Positions 37,588-47,185 of a stretch of DNA of 64,000 bases are shown here, piece after piece. The notes under the pieces are model-generated. The model was not told the DNA's origin and did no database searches. It worked only from the letters and a program-made list of their open reading frames with translations. Both the position numbers and the translations under genes were made by a program. Every line of letters begins with the position of its first letter. Position 1 is the first letter of the stretch. The DNA comes from Campylobacter concisus (GTDB taxonomy: Bacteria; Campylobacterota; Campylobacteria; Campylobacterales; Campylobacteraceae): NCBI RefSeq assembly GCF_902460845.1, contig NZ_CABPVS010000001.1:124001-188000 (forward strand), read 5' to 3'.

Positions 37588-37937
37588 AACACCCTATTTT
37601 AGGCACTAGCAGTGATGCTTTTGTTCTTTCCCTTTCTTTAAAATTTCCTTTAAGAGTGGAACACTTAGTTACTAAAGTGGGACAGTTTCTTAAAAATTCC
37701 AATGATTATAAAACCATCACCCTTTTAATACCATAAAAAATAGATTTGCTTTAAATTTTTACTTCTAGCTTTTTATCTATAATCCCCATAAATACGCACT
37801 TTTGGCATTTATCCTTTTACTATTTTTAATTTATTCTTTTTCTAATTATGAATTTTTTTACAAAAATTTGCATTTCTAGCGCAGATTTTTTCCAAAATTG
37901 GTGTAATTACTATAAATATCTTTTTAAAAGGAAGAAA
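37588..37937. other. Spacer before the relaxase leader
   Basis: About 350 AT-rich bases without a gene. A TACTATAAAT box near 37910 may be the -10 for the leader-relaxase unit. Confidence 0.4.
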
Positions 37938-38018
37938 ATGAAAAAATTTTCATTAATAGTAACTAGCACTGCTAGCACGGAAGAAAGTTTGTGTAGTGAG
38001 GTGATTTGCCATGGCTAA
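37938..38018 (+). CDS. 26-residue leader peptide overlapping the relaxase start
   Basis: An ATG preceded by AAGGAAG opens a short frame MKKFSLIVTSTASTEE that ends with a TAA at 38016-38018, eight bases into the relaxase gene. The ribosome binding site is better than that of the relaxase, so re-initiation or coupling is likely. The hairpin CTAGC-ACT-GCTAG (37963-37975) and TAGTGAGG lie inside it and may belong to the transfer origin. No homologue recognised. Confidence 0.5.
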   Translation: MKKFSLIVTSTASTEESLCSEVICHG

Positions 38019-39426
38019 TGCATATATAGTAAACGACCACAACCTAGTTTTAAACGTGAGGTCGGATTTTTTAACATATGGTAGAGCCATAGGTAGATTT
38101 GCACATGCGTGCCGTGAGAAAAATCAAACTGAGCATATAAAGTATCTCAACAAGAATCCAACCACTATTAATCGTTACAAACTTCTAAGCGAGTTTAATG
38201 GTAATGGCAATATGAAAGATGCCAATAGCAAAGATGATGAACTACATAATATGGCCTTTGTAAAGAATTTCCTTAAAGGCTTTCAAGAAAGCTTTAAAAA
38301 GGACTATACCGCGCAGTCCTACACACAAAAACGACAAGGTAAAGATATAGTTATACGTAGAACTTGGCGCAAAGATATGGCTAGTTTTTGTGAAGTCATC
38401 ATCACATTTGGTACAGATAGGAAGAAAGAGCCAAAAGAAGGGCTAAACGACGAAGAGTCAAAATTTATAAATGAAAACATACATATGGATAGAGTAATGA
38501 GATTTGTAAATGCATACTGCGCGAAGTATGGCGTAAAGTGTCTACTTATAGCTGAGCATAATGACGAAAAGACCAAGCACTATCACATCATCTTTACAAA
38601 CTACAACTTTGAGAAGCATGCAAATTTGAGATTTAGCGGCAGGTCAAAAACAGCAAAATTTGGTAAAGAGCTACAAGATATGGGAGCGGAGGCATTTGAA
38701 GGTCAGGTACTTCGTGGTAAGCCAAGTAGAAATAGACACAAGAATTTAACCCAAATGCACCAAATAGCAAGTGAATATAAGAGTGAGAAAGAGTTAAAGG
38801 GTAAGATTAGAGAGTTTGTGGAAAAGAGAGTAAATAAGTATATGACAAAGGAAAAATTTTTATGGTTTGATGAGCATTTTAGGCTAGAAGCTAACAAGAA
38901 AGAGGCTTACTTATCTAGTCTTACAAATTTAGTTTATGAACAAATGCAAGAAAATATAACCATCACATCAGACGAGCAGCTAAAAGAAAAAGTAGAGCTT
39001 CTTGATGAGCAAGTAACAGAACAAAACAAGATCATAGAGGAAGATAAAAAGAAAAGCATAGAAGTCTTAAAAGAAAAAGAACAGCTAGAAAAAGAGCTAG
39101 ATGATTTAAAAGAGACCAAAGCTGAGCAAGATAATGAGATAACGCATCTTAAAAACAGACTAAAAGCACATACCAATCAGCAAAGAAAGATAGATGAACA
39201 AAATGCATTGTTAAAGAGCAAGGATAAAGAAAACCAATCTCTAACTCGTAAAAGCGAAAGCTTGCAAAAAGAAAATATCAGGCTAAGAGACTTTAATGAC
39301 AAAAGTTTAGGTCTTTTACTTGAAATAGCAAATATCAACCTAGAGCTAAGAGATATGATAGCAAATGAAATTCCAAGGCTAAGAGGTAAATTTACAAAAG
39401 ATGATGCTTTGATGGAGATGTGGTAG
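38011..39426 (+). CDS. MobV-family relaxase (Mob/Pre)
   Basis: A 471-residue protein. Residues 183-192 (HNDEKTKHYH) match the MobV motif HxDExTPHxH, whose histidines hold the catalytic metal; the N-terminal NVRSDF region is typical too. The C-terminal third (residues 310-430) is a long coiled coil rich in Glu and Lys. It would nick a transfer origin so the island can be mobilized by a helper conjugation system, since no mating-pair genes are present. GAGGTG precedes its ATG. Confidence 0.85.
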   Translation: MANAYIVNDHNLVLNVRSDFLTYGRAIGRFAHACREKNQTEHIKYLNKNPTTINRYKLLSEFNGNGNMKDANSKDDELHNMAFVKNFLKGFQESFKKDYTAQSYTQKRQGKDIVIRRTWRKDMASFCEVIITFGTDRKKEPKEGLNDEESKFINENIHMDRVMRFVNAYCAKYGVKCLLIAEHNDEKTKHYHIIFTNYNFEKHANLRFSGRSKTAKFGKELQDMGAEAFEGQVLRGKPSRNRHKNLTQMHQIASEYKSEKELKGKIREFVEKRVNKYMTKEKFLWFDEHFRLEANKKEAYLSSLTNLVYEQMQENITITSDEQLKEKVELLDEQVTEQNKIIEEDKKKSIEVLKEKEQLEKELDDLKETKAEQDNEITHLKNRLKAHTNQQRKIDEQNALLKSKDKENQSLTRKSESLQKENIRLRDFNDKSLGLLLEIANINLELRDMIANEIPRLRGKFTKDDALMEMW

Positions 39427-39489
39427 CTAGCATCCTTTAAATTTTACAATGCGAAGTCTATAAATTTAAGCCACCAAAGTAAGCTAGTC

Positions 39490-39517
39490 GTGTAAATTTT
39501 ACTAAGTAAATTTACAC
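39490..39517. terminator. Terminator between relaxase and response regulator remnant
   Basis: GTGTAAATTT and AAATTTACAC pair across an 8-base loop, lying between converging genes. Weak T-run on either side. Confidence 0.6.
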
Positions 39518-39550
39518 TGGCTTGCTTACAAACTTAGGGCAAAACAAAAG

Positions 39551-40232
39551 TCAATAGGAGTTAAGAATATAGCCCTTTGAATGCACATTTTTTATATCAA
39601 GATTTAAATTTCTTTTTAACACGCCTACTAAATTTTGCATAGCTATTTTTGAACTCATTTTATTATGATACACTATCTCTTCTATCATTGAAAAGGTGGT
39701 TATATTATTTACGTTTTGGGCTAGGAGCAAGATCAGCTTATGTTGTAAATTTGTTAGAAAAATTTGTTCGTTATTTTTATAAATTTGCTCTTTTTCGAGA
39801 TTTATCTTAATTTCTTTGTTTAGCATTAAAAAGCTTGCCTCTTGGCTAGGAGATAGCATATCGATACTATCGAGCAAAACGCTTGTTTTAATAGGCTTAA
39901 ATAATATAGCAGAACTTCCGCCGCGAAAATTTTTTAAAATTTTAGAATAGACTTTTTTGTTTTTTGCTAAAAATATAAATTTTTGATTCGGCGAGATGGA
40001 TGAAATATTAAAGAAATCAATTTCTTCTTTATTCTCAAACAAAGGGTCCAGGTCGATAATTATGACATCTAAATTTGTATTGCAATTAAGATAAAATTCA
40101 AAAAGTAATCAAAATCTATAAAATATAAATTTAAGAATTTATCCTTGTTTAGCCTTATTTTTCGATTAAATTTTCGTCGCTACAAACAACTAACACACAG
40201 AGCTTTTGAAGTCTTTTTATTCTTGATGTAAT
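39551..40232 (-). pseudogene. OmpR-type response regulator broken by two frameshifts
   Basis: The intact frame from 40042 covers only the end of a receiver domain (with LFKPIKTSVLLDSI, the conserved Lys-Pro) and the winged-helix DNA-binding domain. Further upstream the receiver continues in other frames: LCVLVVCSDENLIEK, then FLNLYFIDFDYF, then NLDVIIIDLDP with the phospho-Asp. Shifts fall at an A5 run and a T5 run (coding strand), each one base short of the joined frame. No ATG is found; an ATT follows AAGGA at 40232. It is divergent from torA, so it was probably the tor regulator. Confidence 0.7.
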
Positions 40233-40321
40233 TTAAAATCCTTATAAGTTTAATTTGATTTATTATCCAATAAATAAGCTAAATTTAATTTTAAAAATGA
40301 AATTAAAATGAATTTATTTAA

Positions 40322-40327
40322 TATAAT
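40322..40327 (+). promoter_or_regulatory. -10 box of the tor genes
   Basis: TATAAT, 33 bases before the torA ATG, with AAGGAG at the ribosome binding site. Confidence 0.55.
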
Positions 40328-40359
40328 GGCGGCGAAATTTTGAAATTTAAGGAGACAAG

Positions 40360-42745
40360 ATGTCAATTTCAAGACGAGATTTTTTAAAGACATCTGCTGC
40401 GGCTACGGCAGTAGTTTGCTCAAATCCCCTTATGGCCAAGGAGAGTAAGATTAAAAGCATACCGCACGCTTCAAATTTAGGTGCGTTTTACGCCGACGCC
40501 GATGAAAACGGAAAGATAGTGAAAATTAGACCGCAGGTATCTGATAAAGACCCCAAATATCCCGGAAACTAGGCATGGATAGATAGGGTTTATTCTGATA
40601 CAAGAATAAAATATCCTTGCGTTAGAAAAAAGCTACCTAGAAGGTAAAAACGCTCCCGGGCTTCGCGGCAAAGAGGAATTTGTGCGAGTAAGCTGGGATG
40701 AGGCGATGAAGCTAATAGTTAAAAAGCTTCAAAGCGTAAAGACGGATGAAATTTATAATGCAAGCTATGGCGGCTGGGGACATCCAGGTCTTCTTCACAA
40801 CTGCAACTCCGTGGCGGGCAGATTTTTTAATACCGCTTTTGTCGGAGCGGTAGGAACTGACGGCGAGTATAGTAACGGCGCTGCAGGCAGAGTAAATGCA
40901 ACTATCGTTGGAGATTTGGAAGTTTATTCTCCTCAAACCGCACATGAAGTAATGCTTGAAAATACGAAAGTTTACGTAATGTGGGGCGCTGATTTATTTA
41001 AATGCAATCAAATCGACTGCAAAATAGCAAATCGCGGAAATAATCCTTATTTTGAAAAATATGCAAAATCGGGAATAAAATTTATCACGATTGATCCGCA
41101 ATACACGGAAATAGCAAAGAAATTTAACGCCAAGTGGATTAAAATTCGCCCAAATACCGACGTGGCGCTTATGCTTGGAATGCGCCATTATCTATATACA
41201 AGCAACCAATATGATAAAGAATTTATCGAAAAATACACTTTTGGATTTGATAAATTCCTGCCTTATCTACTTGGTAAGAGCGAAGATATGATAGAAAAAA
41301 CTCCTGCATGGGCAGCAAAGATAACAGGCATTGAAGAGGGCGTTATAAAAGCGCTTGTCGATACTTTTGTAAAAAATCGCACATTTTTAGCGGGCAACTG
41401 GGCTATGCAAAGAGCTCAGCACGGAGAGCAGGCCGACTGGATGCTTATGGTGCTAGCTTCGATGATAGGGCAAGTCGGACTTCCCGGCGGCGGATTTGGA
41501 TTTTCTATGCATTATAGCGGCGGCGGACAAGCGTTTTCAGGCGTTAGTTTGCCGGTAGGCTTGCTGCAAGGTAAAAACAAAGTAGATGCGAATATCCCAG
41601 CCTCAAGAGTTAGCGAAGCTTTGCTAAATCCTGGTAAAAAGATTAAATTTAAAGGCTCTGAGATAACCTATCCAGATATCAAAGTCATGTATATAACGGG
41701 CGCAACCGTTTTGGGACACCATCCAGATACAAATGAACTTATAAAGGCTATCCGCAAGCTTGATACCTTGGTAGTTCATGAGCCTTGGTGGACGTCAATG
41801 GCAAAGATGGCCGATATAGTGCTTCCTTCTACGACCACGCTTGAAAGAGACGATATAAGCTATGGCGGCTCTTACTCGCAAGATTATGTTTATGCGATGA
41901 GAAAGGTTATAGAGCCGCTTTTTGAAGCCAGAAACGATTATGACGTTTTTGCTCAGATGGCAAAAATGGTGGGCGAAAAAGAGCATCGTAAATTTACAAG
42001 CGGCAAGAGCAAAGAGGAGATCATAAGAAGCTTTTATGAAAGAAGCGATTGCGTTAATTACGTAAGTTTTGATGAATTTTGGGAAAAAGGATACGTGTAC
42101 TTTGAGCCTGGCGAAGAGGCAAAGAAATTTGTTCGTCACTCCGCATTTAGAGCTGATCCGGTAGCAAATAAACTGGCTACGGAAACGGGTAAAATTCAAA
42201 TTTTCTCGCAAAAATTTGCTGATTATAAACTTGATGATTTTAAGGGGCATCCTGTGTGGTTTGAGCCTGCAGAATGGCTTGGCAGTGGCGAACTTACAAA
42301 ACAATATCCGCTTCATTTGCTAAGTCCTCACCCAAAATATCGCATCCACTCTCAGCTTGATAACTCTTTTGTAAGAAAAGCATATAAAGTAGGAAATAGA
42401 GAGCCAGTGCTTATAAACGATGAAGATGCTAAAAAATTTGGCATAAAAGACGGCGATACGGTTGAAGTCTATAACGACAGGGGTAGAATTTTAGCAGGAG
42501 CCGTCGTAAGCAAAGATATTATGAGGGGCGTCGTTTCGATAAGCGAAGGTGCTTGGTATGATCCTGAAAATTTAACAGATAAAAACCCAAGATGTAACGC
42601 AGGACATGTAAATTTATTAACCAGCTCAAGACCTACTTCGACTATGGCTCAGGCGACTTCTATAAATACTTGCTTGGTGGCTATCAAAAAAGCTGATGCT
42701 AAGGCTTATGCCGGCATCAAAACACCAACAATAAAAGGAGCATAA
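40360..42745 (+). pseudogene. torA: TorA-type molybdopterin N-/S-oxide reductase, disrupted
   Basis: The N-terminus is a Tat signal (SRRDFLKTSAAATAVV). The frame stops at TAG 40570-40572, continues in the same frame through AWIDRVYSDTRIKYPC, then shifts at an A6 run (40626-40631); with five A it would read VRKSYLEGKNAPGLRGKEEF as in other TorA proteins. The rest, 687 codons, is intact with SYGGWGHPGLLHN (likely serine ligand to molybdenum) and the molydopterin-binding C-terminal domain. The gene resembles C. jejuni Cj0264. Full length would be about 795 residues. Two lesions make a working enzyme unlikely unless they are assembly errors. Confidence 0.85.
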
Positions 42746-43279
42746 ATGAGAAAAATTCTATTTTTAGCGGCAGTATTGGCAAATTTTGTTTTTGCAAAAG
42801 ATATGTTTATCTTTGATATCAAGGCCGATTTGCTTGATCCTAAAACAAAAGAGGTCGTAGGTGAAATTTACGAAGGTACGCCCGTAAAATTTATAAAGCA
42901 AGAGGGTGATTTATCGCTTATCGAAGTTAGCGGAGAGGTTACCGATAACAAAAATATCTTAGCCTACAAAAAGGATCCGTTGATAACCTTTTTGATGCTT
43001 AAAAATCAGGAGGCAAAGCCGAAGGCGCAGTACCTAATAGACGGCAAAAAATTAAATGAGAATAGCTACGCTTCATGGGAAGAGGCCGAGCTTGTTTATT
43101 ATGACACTTGCAGCTCATGCCACGCGGCTCATAAACCAAAAGAGCATTTGATGAACGAATGGGATGCATATCTAACCGCTATGCAAACATTTGCCAAAAT
43201 AAACGATGAAGAAAAAGCTAGAATCCTACGCTTTTTGCAAGCCTTTGCAAAAGATGGGATCGCAAAAGAAGAAGATTAA
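42746..43279 (+). CDS. Monohaem c-type cytochrome, TorA partner
   Basis: A 177-residue periplasmic protein with signal peptide MRKILFLAAVLANFVFA and one haem site CSSCH near residue 123. It resembles the Cj0265 protein that passes electrons to the torA product in C. jejuni. It starts directly after the torA stop and is intact, though its partner gene is broken. Confidence 0.85.
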   Translation: MRKILFLAAVLANFVFAKDMFIFDIKADLLDPKTKEVVGEIYEGTPVKFIKQEGDLSLIEVSGEVTDNKNILAYKKDPLITFLMLKNQEAKPKAQYLIDGKKLNENSYASWEEAELVYYDTCSSCHAAHKPKEHLMNEWDAYLTAMQTFAKINDEEKARILRFLQAFAKDGIAKEED

Positions 43280-43284
43280 AATTT

Positions 43285-43319
43285 TAGGCCAAATTTGGAA
43301 AAAATCTAAATTTGGCCTA
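43285..43319 (+). terminator. Terminator of the tor operon
   Basis: TAGGCCAAATTT and AAATTTGGCCTA form a 12-base stem with an 11-base loop, five bases after the cytochrome stop. Confidence 0.8.
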
Positions 43320-43502
43320 TTATAAAATCAAATATTTGCTAGCTTCAAACAAAAAAGAGTTTGGTTGGCAACTTTATATCTTCAAATAAGCTTCCAAAAA
43401 AACTTATACATTTTATAGACAAAGGTTATCTTGAATGGATAAAGTTTTGTTTAAGCTGTATCTTTCCAAATAAAAATTTTGCCCGTCTGGCCAAGACCTT
43501 AC

Positions 43503-43525
43503 AGCAAGCTCGGCCCGAGCTTGCT
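43503..43525. repeat. GC-rich palindrome
   Basis: AGCAAGCTCGG and CCGAGCTTGCT form a perfect 11-base inverted repeat with one central base in a gene-free stretch. It may be a second terminator or a protein site. Nothing else is seen between 43320 and 43589. Confidence 0.55.
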
Positions 43526-43589
43526 AAGTAAGTTTATCAACATATAAAAATGTTGATGTTTAATAGAAGTGAATCTAGATAATTAAAGT

Positions 43590-43841
43590 GTATGGTAGCA
43601 TAATTTTACGTAATGTTACATAAGGTAAAACCACGTAAAACACGTATAGTGAAGTACAGTAAGGTAAAACACGTATACTAAAGTAAAACTACGTAAAATA
43701 GGTATACTTAAGTATAGTAACGTAAATTACATATAGTAAAGTAAGTATACGTATTTTACGTATAGTGAAGTTAGGTTAAGTATGGTAAGGCATAGTGAAG
43801 TAAAACACGTATACCTAAGTAAAGTTACGTAATAAAATGTA
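43590..43841. repeat. Degenerate GTA array with 5/10-bp spacing
   Basis: About 27 GTA trinucleotides occur in 250 bases, nearly all spaced 5, 9 or 10 bases apart (for example 43625, 43635, 43644, 43654, 43659, 43664, 43673, 43683, 43693, 43702, 43712). Recurring units are GTAAAACAC, GTATAGTGAA and GTATACTWAA. The spacing matches one helical turn or half of it. No coding frame fits. It lies right after (downstream of) a truncated recombinase. Confidence 0.75.
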
Positions 43842-43853
43842 TTATGAGATATA

Positions 43854-44450
43854 TTAGTAACTTACCATTTCAACTTTTGCTTTTAACACACTAGCATTTA
43901 TATTTGTAGCATAGGTTCCAAGTAAAATTTTATACTGTTTCTCATGTCCTACTATTTGAGCTATGATATTTGGCTCTACTTCTTGTTGGACAAGCGTATC
44001 TATAAAATAGTGTCTAAAAGAGTAAAAAGTCTTTTGCTTATCGTTGCTTATTAGTTTTCGTTGTATTTGAGATCTAAAAATTTCAGAAAAGTCTTTATTG
44101 CTTACTTTAAAGATGCTTTTGTTTGAGCTAGCTCTTTGTTTTACAAACTCCATTAGTCCAAGCTCTATTAGCTTACTATGAACTGATACAAGCCTTATGG
44201 AATTTATATTTTTAGTACTCTTGCCATCATCTCTATTTATACTAAAGCAAAGCACGTTATTGTGCTGCACGATGTCACGTGCTCTTAGCCGAACTATCTC
44301 ATTTATCCTCATACCACTATATGCTGCTATCATGGTTATATAGTATAAATCATTTGCACTTATGCGTTTGCTAGGTGTTGTGTTAGTCTCTTTAAAATTT
44401 TGGACTATTTTAAAGATAGTGTTGGCTTCATCCTTGCTGTAAGGTAGCAC
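43854..44450 (-). pseudogene. Tyrosine recombinase, C-terminal catalytic half
   Basis: A 198-codon frame from a GTG holds the catalytic domain: Arg in SGMRINEIV, TFYSFRHYF (His replaced by Tyr in the HxxR position), HEK with VGHE, and the tyrosine in LGTYATN. The N-terminal DNA-binding domain is missing: a TAA lies four codons upstream and the sequence changes to a helicase remnant at about 44455. It is a truncated integrase, unlikely to act alone. Confidence 0.7.
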
Positions 44451-44455
44451 CTTAA

Positions 44456-45208
44456 GCCGAATTTAGAGCTAAATTTAGCGCTCACCTAGCAAAGCATCCG
44501 ATCGACTACGTCCTTTGCGACGAGACACAGGATATGCCGGCCAGATTTATGGGGGTTATTTACGAGGAGATAAAGGACTGCGTGTTTTTTTATAGATGAG
44601 GCGCAGAAATTTTACCCCCATACGATGAATAGCATCGCAGATATCTTTCATCATCCAAAATTTGAGCGCATAGACATGAGAGGGCGGGTAAAAAATCTAA
44701 AAAAAACGTCTACCGAATACCATCAAATATCGCTAGATGCGCATTTGAAATCTTGCAAAACGATAGTACCATAAATACCTACTATAAAAACAGCTTTTAC
44801 CTAGATAAAAGCTTTTTGAAAGATATCGAATGCGTACTGCAAGACGGAAGCGTGAATATAAAGGCGATGGATGACTTTGCGCAACTTAGAGGCGTTTTAG
44901 AGTCCTTGCCCGTAAACGAAACTAGCGTAGTTTTAAGCAATAGTAAGAAATCGGTCGAGGGCATAAAAGAATACGCCTTACCAAAAGATAAAAACATAGA
45001 TGTGCTTACGATGCAATCTATCAAAGGCCTTGAAGCGCAAAACGTCGTTATACACAACTTTTTGCCGTTTCTGCAAACGACGCTAAAAAACGACCGCAAG
45101 CTATTTTATAGAAAAATTTATGTTTTATTAACTAGAAGCAAGGAAAATTTATACGTTTCGATTCCAGAAAAGCTTGACGAAAATTTGCCTGCTGAGATAA
45201 AAGCATAA
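44456..45208 (+). pseudogene. UvrD-like superfamily I helicase remnant
   Basis: Starting without a start codon, the frame reads HPIDYVLCDETQDMPARF (Walker B DETQD), then shifts at T7 (44585-44591) to give VFFIDEAQKFY, and again at A8 (44699-44706) to NVYRIPSNIARCAFE. The last 151 codons run intact through LTMQSIKGLEAQNVV and YVLLTRSKENLYVS (motifs V-VI). The N-terminal ATP site is lost. Both shifts are in homopolymers. Confidence 0.65.
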
Positions 45209-45500
45209 TAGAAACGATAAAAAAATACGCAAGCATAGCAAAAGCTGCCGAAGGGCCGAGCAAAGACGAGAAAACCGCAAGCTCAAAAATAAAACTAGCC
45301 TCCATAAAACCCGTGCTAAGAGATATAAAAGACGGAGCCGAGCTAGTGATAGCCGGAAGCGAACTGTTTGCCATAATAGCGGGGCTATTTGGGTATAGCT
45401 TTAAATTTGGGCTTGCGACTACCAGTCAAACCGAAAAACCGATTTTATACCCATGTCTACATACTAAGTTTTATCAAAATTCGGCAGATTACGGTGTCTT
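45196..45500 (+). pseudogene. Startless reading-frame fragment
   Basis: A frame without a start, following a TGA, reads ETIKKYASIAKAAEGPS and, later, GAELVIAGSELFAIIAGLFG, a hydrophobic stretch. It reads on into the antisense of the recombinase end. A GTG at 45313 could start the last part. Probably the tail of a deleted gene; family unknown. Confidence 0.3.
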
Positions 45501-45503
45501 ATC

Positions 45504-47123
45504 TTATTTTGCAATCATGGCGATGGGTTTATTTTTTGTTTTTCTAGATTTTCTAGGCTTTACGTGTCCGATTTGATTTTTTGGGATATTCAAATATTCA
45601 AAAATATCTTCAAAGACATTAAGCCCTCGTATTGCTAATATTTTTGGATCCGCATACTCGGATTGCGAGTATGTACCCTGTGTCATATCGGGTGCATAAC
45701 CAAGTATAGTTTTGGTTATTTTATATTTTACTTGATCTTCGATATCGTCTTTCCTTAGCCTTTTCGAATGTCCCATTAAATTTTTTAAAGTGTCTTGATA
45801 TTCGATAAAATCCCTAGAATACAAATACTCATCAATCGCGTTAGCAAAATTTCCCCTAAGTCTATGGACGCTTACCGTATTATCTTTTATTACCTTATCT
45901 ATTTCGGCATTGAGAGCTTTGGACAAAGTTCCTTTATTTGAATATATTTTTTTAATTTTTGCAATCCAGTCGTATTTGTAGAGATCTTTTAATAATGTAT
46001 GCAATGGTATGTTTCTATAAAATATCTTATCGGCACCTTGCTTCGCGGTTTTTACCTTCAAAAACGGATGATCGCAATCCGTATAAAAACTATCTTTATT
46101 TAAATTATAAAATTCCTCCGTCCTGACACCCGTTAATAATAAAAATCTTAAACAATCTAATAGCTCTTTTCGTATGCCGCTATTTTTACCGCTAAATAAT
46201 TCTTTTAACTCATCGAGAGTAAAATTTCTTTTATCCGTTGTATTTTTATCCACTTTATAGTTGCTAAGTTTTTCAAACGGATTACAACTCACATATTTTT
46301 CTTGCACTGCGTAATTAAAAAATTTTCTTAGTCTGCCTATTATATTATTTGCATTTCCCTTACTGGTTTTATCTTTTATATGCTTTTGAAAATTTTGTGC
46401 ACGCAGTTGCTTTAATTCATAGATATTGTTGTTTTTCATATATTCTACTAATCTTTCAACGTCCTTTTTGTATCTCCCCAACGTATCATCAGAATACATC
46501 TGTTTATCCCCTTCGTGCATCTCATACAACTCATATGTTTCAAGCAAATCTATCTCTGGCTTAAGTTCATTATTTGCAGGCAATAGTTGTTTTTTACTTT
46601 TTGGTATTTTTTTAAGTGTTTCGCTCTCTAAGTACCCCGCAATATTGTCGGGTACAAATTGATTATTGATAAATCTGCCGCCTTTTACTTTTTCATCCGT
46701 TAAAATGCCGTACTTTATTACTTCTTCTGGTATATCGTAATTTTTAAGATCTATTACGCCTGTTTTTGGCTCATTTTGCACATCAAGTTCGTTAACCGAA
46801 TTCATGACGCTTTGAATTTTCATTGCAGTATCTTTGAAAACGACTTGAAGGTAATATTTGGTAGGTATTGAGTTGTTTAATTTTTTTAAAATATTCGCTC
46901 TTTTTCGCCATTTATCTTTGTCTTTTTTATTTCTGTCATAATTCTTTACGCAATAGTCCATATCTCTCTCAAGCTGCTCCTTATCTAGGGTGTTTCCGAT
47001 AAAGCCCATCTTGATATTGTCTGTTTTGTTTATAAAAGCCTTTTCTATGCCAGAGTAAAACTCATAAAGCCTACCGAAGTCTGCGTTTTCTTCGTCAAGT
47101 AAATTTAAAATCTCTTTCTTCAT
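45504..47123 (-). CDS. Tyrosine recombinase (539 residues)
   Basis: A full-length phage-type integrase. The core-binding domain lies around residues 200-290. Catalytic residues are Arg334 (LLTGVRTEEF), His420 and Arg423 (HRLRGNF), His452 (MGHSKR) and a tyrosine at 485 or 490. The N-terminal 190 residues are unusual and predicted to be helical. A -10 box TATAAT is at 47144-47149. It lies next to a second recombinase. Confidence 0.85.
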   Translation of the reverse strand: MKKEILNLLDEENADFGRLYEFYSGIEKAFINKTDNIKMGFIGNTLDKEQLERDMDYCVKNYDRNKKDKDKWRKRANILKKLNNSIPTKYYLQVVFKDTAMKIQSVMNSVNELDVQNEPKTGVIDLKNYDIPEEVIKYGILTDEKVKGGRFINNQFVPDNIAGYLESETLKKIPKSKKQLLPANNELKPEIDLLETYELYEMHEGDKQMYSDDTLGRYKKDVERLVEYMKNNNIYELKQLRAQNFQKHIKDKTSKGNANNIIGRLRKFFNYAVQEKYVSCNPFEKLSNYKVDKNTTDKRNFTLDELKELFSGKNSGIRKELLDCLRFLLLTGVRTEEFYNLNKDSFYTDCDHPFLKVKTAKQGADKIFYRNIPLHTLLKDLYKYDWIAKIKKIYSNKGTLSKALNAEIDKVIKDNTVSVHRLRGNFANAIDEYLYSRDFIEYQDTLKNLMGHSKRLRKDDIEDQVKYKITKTILGYAPDMTQGTYSQSEYADPKILAIRGLNVFEDIFEYLNIPKNQIGHVKPRKSRKTKNKPIAMIAK

Positions 47124-47185
47124 ATTTCACCTCTTTTTGCCAAATTATACATAACTAGCTAAAGATATTCAATAGAATTTCATCG

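Noticed and set aside
37588-37736. Frame ending KVGQFLKNSNDYKTITLLIP
   Set aside because: It reads out of the tRNA fragment, has no ribosome binding site and no known family.
40570-40572. Recoding of the torA stop codon
   Set aside because: The stop is TAG, not TGA, so selenocysteine does not apply, and a separate frameshift follows; decay is simpler.
43590-43841. CRISPR array
   Set aside because: The repeats are short and degenerate, with no constant repeat and unique spacer pattern, and no cas genes are present.
45313-45576. Independent gene from GTG 45313
   Set aside because: It continues an open frame that begins earlier without a start, and its end is antisense to the recombinase; treated as a remnant.
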